From: Algibacter marinivivus | Lineage (GTDB): Bacteria > Bacteroidota > Bacteroidia > Flavobacteriales > Flavobacteriaceae | Length of the DNA: 64,000 bases | Assembly (NCBI RefSeq): GCF_003143755.1 | Contig: NZ_QFRI01000001.1 | Location: 1,572,051 to 1,636,050 of the forward strand | Direction of reading: 5' to 3' | In this document: one piece after another, positions 34,413 through 43,006 of the stretch | Position numbering within the stretch: the stretch's first letter is position 1 | Layout: the number at the start of each line of letters is the position of its first letter | The notes under the pieces: model-generated | Databases searched by the model: none | The model's input: the letters and a program-made list of their open reading frames with translations, nothing else | What the model was told of the DNA's origin: nothing | Made by a program: the position numbers and the translations under genes

Positions 34413-35429
34413 ATGTCGAATATACAACAAGTATTAAAAGAACGAATTTTAGTTTTAGATGGCGCTATGGGCACCATGCTACAAGCTTATAAATTCACGG
34501 AAGAAGATTTTAGAGGTGAGCGTTTTAAAGATTACCCTACACCATTGCAGGGTAATAACGATTTGTTGTCTATTACACAGCCAGAAGCAATTAAAACCAT
34601 TCACGGAAAATATTTTGAAGTAGGTGCAGATATTGTTGAAACCAATACGTTTTCAGGAACGACCATTGCTATGGCAGATTACCAAATGGAAGATTTGGTA
34701 TATGAATTGAATTATCAATCGGCTAAAATAGCAAAAGAAGTTGCTGATGAATTTACTGCTAAAGAACCCCATAAACCACGTTTTGTAGCAGGTTCAATAG
34801 GGCCAACAAATAGAACAGCAAGTATGTCTCCTGATGTGAATGATCCTGGATATAGAGCTGTAACTTTTGATGAATTACGTATTGCATACAAACAACAAGT
34901 TGAAGCTTTAGTTGATGGCGGTGTAGATTTGTTATTAGTAGAAACGGTATTTGATACTTTGAATGCCAAAGCAGCTTTATTTGCTATTGAGCAAGTAAAG
35001 GAAGAACGCAATATTGATATGCCAATTATGTTAAGCGGAACAATTACGGATGCATCAGGGAGAACTTTATCAGGACAAACAGCTGAAGCGTTTTTAATTT
35101 CGGTATCACATATTCCATTATTATCTGTTGGGTTTAATTGTGCTTTAGGGGCAAATTTATTGCAACCACATTTAGAGGCAGTTGCTAATAAAACAGATTT
35201 TGCTATTTCAGCACATCCAAATGCTGGTTTACCAAATGCCTTTGGAGAATACGATGAAACCCCAGAAGAAATGGGAGAACAAATTGAAGAATATTTAAAG
35301 AAAAATTTAATAAATATTATTGGTGGTTGTTGTGGTACTAGTCCGGAGCATATTCGTGTGATAGCGAATATTACTGCTAAGTATAAACCACGTGAATTTG
35401 TCACTCTGAGCGCAGTCGAAGAGTCTTAG
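34413..35429 (+). CDS. metH1: Methionine synthase, homocysteine-binding module (split MetH, part 1)
   Basis: 338 residues corresponding to the N-terminal homocysteine domain of B12-dependent Met[17 protein letters not shown] at the start, [12 protein letters not shown], and the zinc-binding cysteines in GFNCALGAN and [14 protein letters not shown] are intact. The rest of MetH is a separate protein encoded downstream. The last nine residues, VTLSAVEES, are encoded by a widespread intergenic repeat (35400-35425) that has run into the end of the gene and supplies its stop region. First gene after the SAM riboswitch. Confidence 0.93.
   Translation: MSNIQQVLKERILVLDGAMGTMLQAYKFTEEDFRGERFKDYPTPLQGNNDLLSITQPEAIKTIHGKYFEVGADIVETNTFSGTTIAMADYQMEDLVYELNYQSAKIAKEVADEFTAKEPHKPRFVAGSIGPTNRTASMSPDVNDPGYRAVTFDELRIAYKQQVEALVDGGVDLLLVETVFDTLNAKAALFAIEQVKEERNIDMPIMLSGTITDASGRTLSGQTAEAFLISVSHIPLLSVGFNCALGANLLQPHLEAVANKTDFAISAHPNAGLPNAFGEYDETPEEMGEQIEEYLKKNLINIIGGCCGTSPEHIRVIANITAKYKPREFVTLSAVEES
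35400..35425 (+). repeat. Flavobacterial GTCACTCTGAGCG repeat overlapping the metH1 3' end
   Basis: The 26-nt element, ACTCT...AGAGT hairpin with the core GAGCGCAGTCGA, is a form of the repeat seen in many Bacteroidetes genomes (reverse reading GACTCTTCGACTGCGCTCAG). Here it codes in frame for the final residues of MetH1. Only this copy was seen in the window. Confidence 0.7.
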
Positions 35430-35441
35430 TCTAAACAAATT

Positions 35442-35723
35442 ATGATTCTAGAAGTAGCCATATTAAACATAAAAGAAGGGCTTTCTGCTGAGTTTGAAAT
35501 TAATTTCAAAAAAGCAGAATCAATCATTTCTTCAATGAAAGGTTATATTTCTCATGAATTAAAAAAGTGTATCGAAGAAGACGATAAATATATATTATTA
35601 GTAAACTGGGAAACGATTGAAGACCATGAAATTGGTTTTAGGCAATCAGATGAATATCAAGAATGGAAAGCATTATTACACCATTTTTATGAACCGTTTC
35701 CAACAGTAGAGCATTATAAATAA
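35442..35723 (+). CDS. ABM-domain (antibiotic biosynthesis monooxygenase-like) small protein
   Basis: 93 residues forming one ferredoxin-like ABM fold: [26 protein letters not shown], then [41 protein letters not shown], and a terminal [11 protein letters not shown] proteins include quinol monooxygenases, heme-degrading enzymes and many of unknown role. It is 12 bp after metH1 and its stop overlaps the metH2 start by one base (TAATG), so it is made together with both halves of methionine synthase. A link to MetH is suggested by this placement only. Confidence 0.82.
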   Translation: MILEVAILNIKEGLSAEFEINFKKAESIISSMKGYISHELKKCIEEDDKYILLVNWETIEDHEIGFRQSDEYQEWKALLHHFYEPFPTVEHYK

Positions 35724-38395
35724 TGAAGATTAAGCAAACAAAATACATGAAATTATCTGGTTTAGAACCTTTGATTCTAAACGAAAACAGCAATTTTATA
35801 AATGTAGGTGAGCGTACAAACGTTGCTGGTTCTAGAAAGTTTCTACGGTTAATCAAGGAAGAGAAATTTGATGAAGCGCTAGATATTGCAAGACACCAAG
35901 TAGATGGTGGAGCGCAAATTGTAGACATAAACATGGACGATGGACTTCTTGATGGAAAAGAATCCATGGTACGTTTTTTAAACTTGATAGCTGCTGAACC
36001 AGATATTTGCCGTGTGCCTATGATGATTGATTCTTCCAAATGGGAAATCATTGAGGCTGGGTTACAAGTGGTACAAGGGAAGTGTGTGGTAAATTCTATT
36101 TCGCTTAAAGAAGGCGAAGAAAAATTTATTTGGGAAGCGAAGCAAATAAAAAAGTATGGAGCTGCTGTTATTGTTATGGCGTTTGATGAAGTTGGACAAG
36201 CCGATAATTATGAAAGGCGTATTGAAATAGCAAAACGCTCTTATGATGTTTTAGTAAAAAAAGTTGGTTTCCCTTCAGAAGATATCATTTTCGATTTAAA
36301 TATATTTCCTGTAGCAACAGGAATGGATGAGCATAAAAGAAATGCTATTGATTTTATAGAAGCGACGAAATGGGTTCGAGAAAATCTTGAGAATGTTTCT
36401 GTAAGTGGTGGTGTGAGTAATGTGTCGTTTTCTTTTAGAGGAAACAATACGGTACGTGAAGCGATGCATTCGGTGTTTTTGTATTATGCCATCCAGAATG
36501 GTATGAATATGGGGATTGTAAATCCTGCGATGTTGGAGGTTTATGATGATATTCCAAAGGATTTATTAGAACACGTTGAAGATGTAATTCTTGATAGACG
36601 AGACGATGCTACAGAGCGATTATTAGATTTTGCTGAAACAGTAAAAGGTACTAAAGCTGAAAAAACAGTCGATTTATCATGGCGCGAAAATCCGTTACAA
36701 GATAGAATTACGCATGCATTGGTAAAAGGTTTGGATGCCTTTATTATTGAAGATATAGAGGAAGCAAGACTTGCTGCGAACAAACCCATTGAAGTTATTG
36801 AGGGCAATTTAATGACTGGTATGAATGTGGTTGGCGATTTGTTTGGAGCAGGAAAAATGTTTCTGCCTCAGGTAGTAAAATCGGCACGTGTGATGAAAAA
36901 AGCGGTGGCGTATTTGAATCCGTTTATTGAAGCTGAAAAATCAGATAAGTCAGAGCCTGTTGGTAAAATATTAATGGCAACCGTAAAAGGAGATGTTCAT
37001 GATATTGGTAAAAATATTGTGAGTGTTGTACTAGCCTGTAATAACTACGAGATTGTAGATTTAGGTGTTATGGTGCCACCTGAAAAAATTATTGAAACGG
37101 CTATTTCAGAGCGTGTAGATGCTATTGGATTATCAGGGTTAATTACGCCATCGTTAGATGAGATGGTGTATTTGGCAAAAGAGATGCAAAACAAAAATTT
37201 TGAAGTGCCATTGCTAATTGGTGGAGCAACAACATCAAAAGCGCATACGGCTGTTAAGATTGATACACAATACAATAATGCTGTAGTACACGTTAATGAT
37301 GCCTCAAGAGCGGTAACGGTTGTTGGCGATTTACTGAATAAGAAAACAGCGCATGCTTATGTGGCGAAAATGAAGAAGGATTATGATGAATTCCGTACTA
37401 AGTTTTTAAAACGTGGTAAGGAGAAATCATATATTTCAATTGAAGAGGCACGAAAAAGAAAATATAAAATTGATTGGGAAACATCTGAAATTGTAAAGCC
37501 TAAGGAATTGGGCGTTCAAATTTTAAAGCAATTAAGCTTGAAAGAATTATTGCCTTTTATAGATTGGAGTCCGTTTTTTAGAAGTTGGGATTTACATGGA
37601 AAATATCCAGATATTTTAAAAGATAATGTTGTTGGTGAGCAAGCCACACAATTGTTTGAAGATGCTCAAGACATGGTTCAGCAAATTATAGCGAAGCAAT
37701 CTTTAAAACCAAAAGCAGTTTTTGGATTATTTGAAGCGAATTCAATTAATGAGGATGATATTTCGGTTCAGAAAAAGAGTGAAGAGATTGCTGTTTTTAG
37801 AACATTGCGTCAGCAATTAAAAAAGCGTGATGGAATTCCAAATCATGCTTTAGCAGATTTTGTTGCGCCAAAAGAGTCTGGTAAAACAGATTATATGGGA
37901 GCTTTTTGTGTGGGTATTTTTGGAGCACAAGAATTGGCTGATAGTTATAAAGCAAAAGATGATGATTACAATGCGATAATGGCACAAGCCATAGCCGATA
38001 GATTTGCAGAAGCATTTGCTGAATATTTGCATAAACAAATAAGAACAAAGCATTGGGGTTACGCTGCCAATGAAGATTTAACAAACCAAGATTTAATAAA
38101 AGAGAGTTATAAAGGAATTCGTCCAGCACCTGGGTATCCTGCGTGTCCTGATCATTTGGAAAAGGAAACGATTTGGGACTTATTGGATGTTGAAAAATTG
38201 ATAGGGGTTACCTTAACTGAAAGTTTAGCAATGTGGCCTGCAGCAGCAGTTTCTGGATATTATTTTGGTAATCCAGAATCGAAATATTTTGGATTAGGTA
38301 AAATTACAGATGATCAATTAACTGATTATGCAGAGAGAAAAGGCATTGACAAAAGTAAAGCTAGAAAATGGTTACACCCTAATTTGGCGGAATAA
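35723..38395 (+). CDS. metH2: Methionine synthase, folate-, cobalamin- and SAM-binding modules (split MetH, part 2)
   Basis: 890 residues. Order of domains: pterin-binding barrel (about 18-280, [16 protein letters not shown]), cobalamin cap (about 310-400, [21 protein letters not shown]), B12-binding fold with DVHDIGKN whose His426 is the lower cobalt ligand, and C-terminal reactivation domain (about 560-890, with [12 protein letters not shown] for SAM binding). With MetH1 it makes a complete methionine synthase that moves a methyl group from methyl-folate to homocysteine. The reactivation domain shows that it is the self-repairing type needing a flavoprotein reductant. Confidence 0.95.
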   Translation: MKIKQTKYMKLSGLEPLILNENSNFINVGERTNVAGSRKFLRLIKEEKFDEALDIARHQVDGGAQIVDINMDDGLLDGKESMVRFLNLIAAEPDICRVPMMIDSSKWEIIEAGLQVVQGKCVVNSISLKEGEEKFIWEAKQIKKYGAAVIVMAFDEVGQADNYERRIEIAKRSYDVLVKKVGFPSEDIIFDLNIFPVATGMDEHKRNAIDFIEATKWVRENLENVSVSGGVSNVSFSFRGNNTVREAMHSVFLYYAIQNGMNMGIVNPAMLEVYDDIPKDLLEHVEDVILDRRDDATERLLDFAETVKGTKAEKTVDLSWRENPLQDRITHALVKGLDAFIIEDIEEARLAANKPIEVIEGNLMTGMNVVGDLFGAGKMFLPQVVKSARVMKKAVAYLNPFIEAEKSDKSEPVGKILMATVKGDVHDIGKNIVSVVLACNNYEIVDLGVMVPPEKIIETAISERVDAIGLSGLITPSLDEMVYLAKEMQNKNFEVPLLIGGATTSKAHTAVKIDTQYNNAVVHVNDASRAVTVVGDLLNKKTAHAYVAKMKKDYDEFRTKFLKRGKEKSYISIEEARKRKYKIDWETSEIVKPKELGVQILKQLSLKELLPFIDWSPFFRSWDLHGKYPDILKDNVVGEQATQLFEDAQDMVQQIIAKQSLKPKAVFGLFEANSINEDDISVQKKSEEIAVFRTLRQQLKKRDGIPNHALADFVAPKESGKTDYMGAFCVGIFGAQELADSYKAKDDDYNAIMAQAIADRFAEAFAEYLHKQIRTKHWGYAANEDLTNQDLIKESYKGIRPAPGYPACPDHLEKETIWDLLDVEKLIGVTLTESLAMWPAAAVSGYYFGNPESKYFGLGKITDDQLTDYAERKGIDKSKARKWLHPNLAE

Positions 38396-38398
38396 CCC

Positions 38399-38497
38399 GC
38401 GTTAGGGATTGCAGTGGAAAGCCCACAGCCCGATCCCGATAGCTATCGGGAGAGGTGCGAGGACTTGTAACGGAAAGCCCGACCCTTGTGGTAACGC
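38399..38497 (+). repeat. Structured intergenic repeat, copy 5 of 7 (longest)
   Basis: 99-nt copy 4 bp after metH2. GCGTTA (38399-38404) pairs with TAACGC (38492-38497). Hairpins GTGG-AAAGC-CCAC and CGG-AAAGC-CCG are present. The variable middle arm contains a perfect 16-bp palindrome CCCGATAGCTATCGGG (38435-38450), which would make a hairpin. It lies between metH2 and metF. Confidence 0.82.
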
Positions 38498-38554
38498 CAA
38501 AAAAATAAATTATAGATGAGGTTTCGCTATAGCGATAATGACAAAAAAGAATAG

Positions 38555-39508
38555 ATGAAAGTAACAGAGCACATAGAAAAAGCGAACGGTAAAACGTTGT
38601 TTTCGTTTGAGATTATTCCGCCTAAAAAAGGAAAAAATATTCAGGAATTATATAATAATATAGATCCTTTGATGGAATTTGAGCCTCCTTTTATTGATGT
38701 AACAACTTCCAGAGAGGAGTTTATTTATATTGAAAAAGAGGGGCTATTTGATAGAAAGATTACTAGAATGCGACCAGGGACTCTAGGTATTTGCGCTGCA
38801 ATAAAGCATAAATACAATGTAGATACTGTACCTCACGTACTGTGTGGTGGCTTTACTAAAGAAGAAACTGAGTATTTGTTGGTGGATTGCCATTACTTAG
38901 GCATTAATAATGTTATGGCTTTACGTGGTGATGCTATGAAAGGTGAACAATATTTTAAAGCTACAAAAGGAGGACATTCTTATGCTACGCAACTCGTAAA
39001 TCAAATTCAGAATTTAAATTCTGGAAAGTATTTACATGGTATTTTAGATGTTGATGATAAAGCAGATTTTTGTATTGGCGTAGCTGGTTACCCAGAAAAA
39101 CATTTAGAGGCGCCATCAATGAAAACCGATTTAAAACGCTTAAAAGAAAAGGTTGATGCCGGTGCGGATTATGTTGTAACACAGATGTTTTTTGATAATA
39201 AAAGGTATTTTGACTTTGTTGAGGCTGCAAAAAAAGAAGGGATTAATGTGCCTATAATTCCTGGCATTAAACCAATTGCTGTAAATAGACATTTACAATT
39301 ATTACCGCAGGTTTTTAAAATTGATTTACCTGAATCTTTAATTACAGAAGTTTATAAATGTAAAGATAATAAGCAGGTAAGACAGGTGGGGGTTGAATGG
39401 TGCATTCAGCAGTCTAAAGAATTACTAGATGCTGGTGTTCCCGTATTGCATTATTATTCTATGGGTAAAAGTGATAATATAAAAGCTATTGCTTCGGCAT
39501 TGTTTTAA
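38555..39508 (+). CDS. metF: Methylenetetrahydrofolate reductase
   Basis: Makes 5-methyl-tetrahydrofolate for MetH. 317 residues. FSFEIIPPKKGKNIQEL with the catalytic Glu, PHVLCGGFTKEE, NNVMALRGDAMKGE, IGVAGYPEKHLEAPS and YVVTQMFFDNKRYFDFV are conserved MTHFR segments, with IPIIPGIKPI. It is the last gene of the second SAM-riboswitch operon, 159 bp after metH2 across a structured repeat. Its placement closes the methionine cycle supply chain. Confidence 0.95.
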   Translation: MKVTEHIEKANGKTLFSFEIIPPKKGKNIQELYNNIDPLMEFEPPFIDVTTSREEFIYIEKEGLFDRKITRMRPGTLGICAAIKHKYNVDTVPHVLCGGFTKEETEYLLVDCHYLGINNVMALRGDAMKGEQYFKATKGGHSYATQLVNQIQNLNSGKYLHGILDVDDKADFCIGVAGYPEKHLEAPSMKTDLKRLKEKVDAGADYVVTQMFFDNKRYFDFVEAAKKEGINVPIIPGIKPIAVNRHLQLLPQVFKIDLPESLITEVYKCKDNKQVRQVGVEWCIQQSKELLDAGVPVLHYYSMGKSDNIKAIASALF

Positions 39509-39542
39509 TAATTACGTTACTTTTACAGCGTAAAACCTATTT

Positions 39543-40643
39543 ATGCGCCAAATAATTTTATGCGTTTTTTGTTTAGCTTTTAGCTTGTCTTTTGCTCAAG
39601 ATAAGACGCATACATCGTATATTGACGTGAATTATTTTCGAGGTAATATTGCACTTCACAACAATGAAATTCTACATTTGATAAAAGGGCATCCTGATGG
39701 TGTTATCTTAAGTTGGAATAAAAAAACGTATGGTTTTGAAGATTGGGAACAGCGTTTTAATTATCCTGACTATGGTGTGTCTTTTGCTTACCAAGGGATG
39801 AAAAACCCTGTTTTAGGAAATAACTTTTCGTTTTATGCGCATTACAATTTCTATTTTTTTAATCGGAACTTAATGTTTAGAATTGGTCAAGGGATGGCAT
39901 ATAATACCAATCCTTATGATAGAGAAACCAATTTTAAAAACGTAGCATTCGGAACTAAATTTGGAAGCAGTACCTATGTGATGCTCAATTACAAAAAGGA
40001 GCGTATAATTGATAGGTTTGGTTTGCAGGCTGGGTTTTCGTTGATTCATTATTCTAATGCTAATGTGAAATCGCCAAACAACGGAACGAATTCTATAACC
40101 TTTAATATTGGTATTAATTATAATTTGGAAGACACAAATTTGGAGTATCAACACACTTTAGATAAAAGGTCTGACCAAGAGTATTCTGAACCTATAAAGT
40201 ATAACCTAGCGTTTAGAACAGGCATAAATGAAAGTGATATTGTAGGCAGCGGACAATACGCTATGTATGTGGTTTCTGCGTATGCTGATAAACGTATTAA
40301 TAAAACAAGTGCACTACAATTGGGTGCTGATGTGTTTTTTTCAAACTTTTTAAAGGAGCTTATTTATTACAGAAGTGTTGCGTTTCCTGATGATGGACTT
40401 ACAGGGAATGAAGATCATAAACGTATTGGAGTTTTTGCTGGTCATGAGCTATTTATTAATCAAACATCTTTAATAACACAACTTGGTTATTACGTATATT
40501 ATCCTTTTGATTTTGAAGGTAGAACTTATGTCAGGATTGGTTTAAAACGCTATTTTGCTAAAAAGTGGTTTGGCGCTTTAACACTAAAATCTCACGGTGC
40601 AAAAGCTGAAGGTGTAGAATTTGGAATAGGTGTTAGATTGTAA
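39543..40643 (+). CDS. Outer-membrane PagL-like lipid A deacylase / acyloxyacyl hydrolase family protein
   Basis: 366 residues: signal peptide (1-19, ending SFAQ) followed by amphipathic beta strands, with a C-terminal strand ending in VRL as for outer-membrane beta barrels. The motif HYSNANVKSPNNG (169-181) matches the PagL catalytic His/Ser region (His169, Ser171). The third PagL residue, a Glu twelve residues after the Ser, is Asn183 here, so either the acid is supplied elsewhere or the chemistry differs. Likely acts on lipid A acyl chains in the outer membrane. The role is inferred from the motif only. Confidence 0.7.
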   Translation: MRQIILCVFCLAFSLSFAQDKTHTSYIDVNYFRGNIALHNNEILHLIKGHPDGVILSWNKKTYGFEDWEQRFNYPDYGVSFAYQGMKNPVLGNNFSFYAHYNFYFFNRNLMFRIGQGMAYNTNPYDRETNFKNVAFGTKFGSSTYVMLNYKKERIIDRFGLQAGFSLIHYSNANVKSPNNGTNSITFNIGINYNLEDTNLEYQHTLDKRSDQEYSEPIKYNLAFRTGINESDIVGSGQYAMYVVSAYADKRINKTSALQLGADVFFSNFLKELIYYRSVAFPDDGLTGNEDHKRIGVFAGHELFINQTSLITQLGYYVYYPFDFEGRTYVRIGLKRYFAKKWFGALTLKSHGAKAEGVEFGIGVRL

Positions 40644-40653
40644 AACTAAAAGT

Positions 40654-41079
40654 ATGGAACAAAGATTAACTATTGTTGGACTTGGAGTAAATGATTTAAA
40701 AACAGCTTCAGATTTTTATGAACATAAATTTGGTTGGAAGAAAACAAAATCAAGTAATGATGGGATTGCTTTTTTTCAAATGAATGGAATTCTTTTGTCG
40801 CTTTACCCGAGAGAGAAGCTAGCTGAAGATGCTACTGTGAATCATGAAGGTTCGGGTTTTAAAGGCTTTACTTTGGCTTATAATACGCGAACAAAAGAAG
40901 AGGTTGATACTTTGATTGAAGCACTTGAAAATAAAGGCGTTAAAATTGTGAAGCGACCAGAAGAAGTGTTCTGGGGTGGTTATAGTAGTTATGTTGCTGA
41001 TATGGACGATAACCTTTGGGAAATAGCTTTTAACCCTTTTTTACCTTTGGATGACAACGGTAATGCAGTTGATGAATAA
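40654..41079 (+). CDS. VOC (glyoxalase/bleomycin-resistance) family protein
   Basis: 141 residues from the ATG at 40654; an upstream in-frame codon lies inside the previous gene. Two beta-alpha-beta-beta-beta modules of the VOC fold are visible: LTIVGLGVNDLKTASDFYEHKFGWKK, then GFKGFTLAYNTRTKEEVDTLIEAL with YVADMDDNLWEIAFNPFLP at the end, the place of the second-module metal Glu. Substrate unknown; VOC proteins are dioxygenases, isomerases or binding proteins. It lies 10 bp after the PagL-like gene. Confidence 0.82.
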   Translation: MEQRLTIVGLGVNDLKTASDFYEHKFGWKKTKSSNDGIAFFQMNGILLSLYPREKLAEDATVNHEGSGFKGFTLAYNTRTKEEVDTLIEALENKGVKIVKRPEEVFWGGYSSYVADMDDNLWEIAFNPFLPLDDNGNAVDE

Positions 41080-41085
41080 CGATAT

Positions 41086-41832
41086 ATGAAGATTTTTAAG
41101 TACATATTTCTATTTGTTTTCATTTTTGCTTGTGATAGCGAAGATGCAGGAGACTGTTTTCAAAAAGCAGGGTCTATTATTCAAGAAGAAGTAACTGTTT
41201 CTAGTTTTAATAAAATTCTTGTAAATCGAGATGTTGAGTTAATAATTAAGCAGGGAGCAATACAAAGCGTGACTGTTGAAACTGGAAAGAATTTATTAAA
41301 TGATGTTACTGTTGAGGTTGTAAATAACCAATTGATACTAACCGATAATAATACCTGTAATTACGTTAGAGATTATGGTATTACAAAAGTATACGTAACA
41401 TCGCCAAATATTTCAGAAATAAGAAGTTCTACGCAGTATGATATTAGTTCTGATGGTATTTTAACCTATCCGAGTTTAACGGTTTTATCTGAAGATTTTG
41501 GTGCTCCAGGAAGTTTTAATGTGGGTGATTTTAGATTGCAGATTGATAATGTTAATTTCAACTTAACTTTCAATAATTTATCAGTATGTTACATTTCAGG
41601 GGAAACGGATAATTTGAGTGTTACTTTTGCAGCAGGTACTTCTCGATTTGAAGGGCGTAATTTAATAGCTCAAAATGTGACTGTTTCAAATAGAGGTTCA
41701 AACGATATGATTGTAAATCCTCAACAAGAAATTAAAGGGAAAATTTCTGGAATAGGGGATGTTATTTCAGTAAATGTGCCTCCCGTTATTGATGTAGAAG
41801 AAGTATATCGCGGACGATTAATTTTCGAATAA
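41086..41832 (+). CDS. DUF2807 (head GIN domain) lipoprotein
   Basis: 248 residues with a lipoprotein signal: hydrophobic segment then FIFAC as the lipobox (Cys about 16). The body is a right-handed beta-helix-like repeat typical of DUF2807 (VSSFNKILVNRDVELIIKQGAIQSV, then VTSPNISEIRSSTQYDI). Such proteins are common in Bacteroidetes envelopes; function unknown. Its last 15 bp overlap the 3' end of ackA on the other strand, so the two transcripts converge with no spacer or terminator. Confidence 0.78.
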   Translation: MKIFKYIFLFVFIFACDSEDAGDCFQKAGSIIQEEVTVSSFNKILVNRDVELIIKQGAIQSVTVETGKNLLNDVTVEVVNNQLILTDNNTCNYVRDYGITKVYVTSPNISEIRSSTQYDISSDGILTYPSLTVLSEDFGAPGSFNVGDFRLQIDNVNFNLTFNNLSVCYISGETDNLSVTFAAGTSRFEGRNLIAQNVTVSNRGSNDMIVNPQQEIKGKISGIGDVISVNVPPVIDVEEVYRGRLIFE

Positions 41833-43005
41833 ACCAACAGACTGTTTGGCTATTTCTAATTCTTCATTAGTAGGGATTACTAATACTTTTACTTTAGAGT
41901 TTTCAGGGCTAATAACAGTTAGTTTGTCTGGTCTAATATCATTCTTATCTAAATCGATTTCAATGCCTAAATAATCCAAGTCTTTACAAACAAGCTCTCG
42001 CATTAATGGTGAGTTTTCACCAATTCCAGCAGTAAATACTATAGCATCCAATCCATTTAAAATAGCAGTATAGCTTCCTATGTATTTTTTAATACGATAA
42101 GCATTCATTTGTAATGCTAATTGGCAAGATTTGTTTCCTTTTTCAGCTCCAGCTTGAATATCTCTTAAATCACTAAACCCTGTTAAACCTAACATGCCAC
42201 TTTTCTTTTGAAGTAGTGTGTTTATTTCACTTAAAGTATAACCAAATTTTTCGGCTAAATGAAAGATTATAGATTGGTCTATATCGCCAGAACGTGTTCC
42301 CATAATCAACCCATTTACAGGTGAAAACCCCAGAGAGTGGTCTATACTTTTTCCATCTTTTATGGCAGTCATGCTACAACCATTTCCAAGATGAATAGTA
42401 ATAATTTTAGAGTGTTCTTTTCCTAAATATTCGATTGCTTTTTCTGAAATGTATTTATGACTTGTCCCATGAAACCCATATAAACGAATGTTGTGCTCAT
42501 CCAAAAATTCATTAGGGATAGCGTATTTATAAGCATATTCAGGAATTGATTGATGGAATGCTGTATCAAAAACGGCCACTTGTTTTGCATTTGGAAAAAT
42601 AGCTTCAGCAACTTCAATACCTTCTAAATTAGCAGGGTTGTGCAATGGTGCTAAAGAAGATAAGGCTTTGATTTTTTGCTTCACAGCATCTGTTATTTCC
42701 GCGGTATCTGTAAAGTGTTTACCACCATGCACCACACGATGCCCCACAATATCAATGGCATCCGTAGATTTTATAATACCAGTTTCGCTATTCAATAATT
42801 GTTTGGATAGCATTTCTAAACCCACTTTATGGTTTGGGATTGCTTCAACAACTTTAATAGTGTCTTTGTCTGTTTTGAATGTAAATATCGCATCCTCTAA
42901 ACCAATGCGCTCAATTAACCCAGAGCATAAAATAGTAGCTTCTGGCATGGAGAATAATTGAAATTTCAGTGAAGAACTTCCTGAGTTTAAAACAAGTACT
43001 TGCAT
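41818..43005 (-). CDS. ackA: Acetate kinase
   Basis: Converts acetyl phosphate and ADP to acetate and ATP. 395 residues. VLNSGSSSLKFQLFS at the N-terminus, VVHGGKHFTD, VFDTAFHQSIPEYAYKYAIP, YGFHGTSHKYISEKA and the C-terminal VIPTNEELEIAKQ are diagnostic. It is downstream of pta with a 1-bp gap, forming the Pta-AckA acetate overflow/activation pair. Transcribed on the minus strand. Confidence 0.96.
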   Translation of the reverse strand: MQVLVLNSGSSSLKFQLFSMPEATILCSGLIERIGLEDAIFTFKTDKDTIKVVEAIPNHKVGLEMLSKQLLNSETGIIKSTDAIDIVGHRVVHGGKHFTDTAEITDAVKQKIKALSSLAPLHNPANLEGIEVAEAIFPNAKQVAVFDTAFHQSIPEYAYKYAIPNEFLDEHNIRLYGFHGTSHKYISEKAIEYLGKEHSKIITIHLGNGCSMTAIKDGKSIDHSLGFSPVNGLIMGTRSGDIDQSIIFHLAEKFGYTLSEINTLLQKKSGMLGLTGFSDLRDIQAGAEKGNKSCQLALQMNAYRIKKYIGSYTAILNGLDAIVFTAGIGENSPLMRELVCKDLDYLGIEIDLDKNDIRPDKLTVISPENSKVKVLVIPTNEELEIAKQSVGLFEN

Positions 43006-43006
43006 A

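Noticed and set aside
34413-38395. metH as a frameshifted pseudogene
   Set aside because: The break falls at a domain boundary, a full ABM gene with its own start and stop lies between, and both parts keep all catalytic residues.
41818-41832. Overlap of the DUF2807 gene and ackA as an annotation error
   Set aside because: Both frames keep normal C-termini, so a 15-bp tail-to-tail overlap of convergent genes is the simplest reading.
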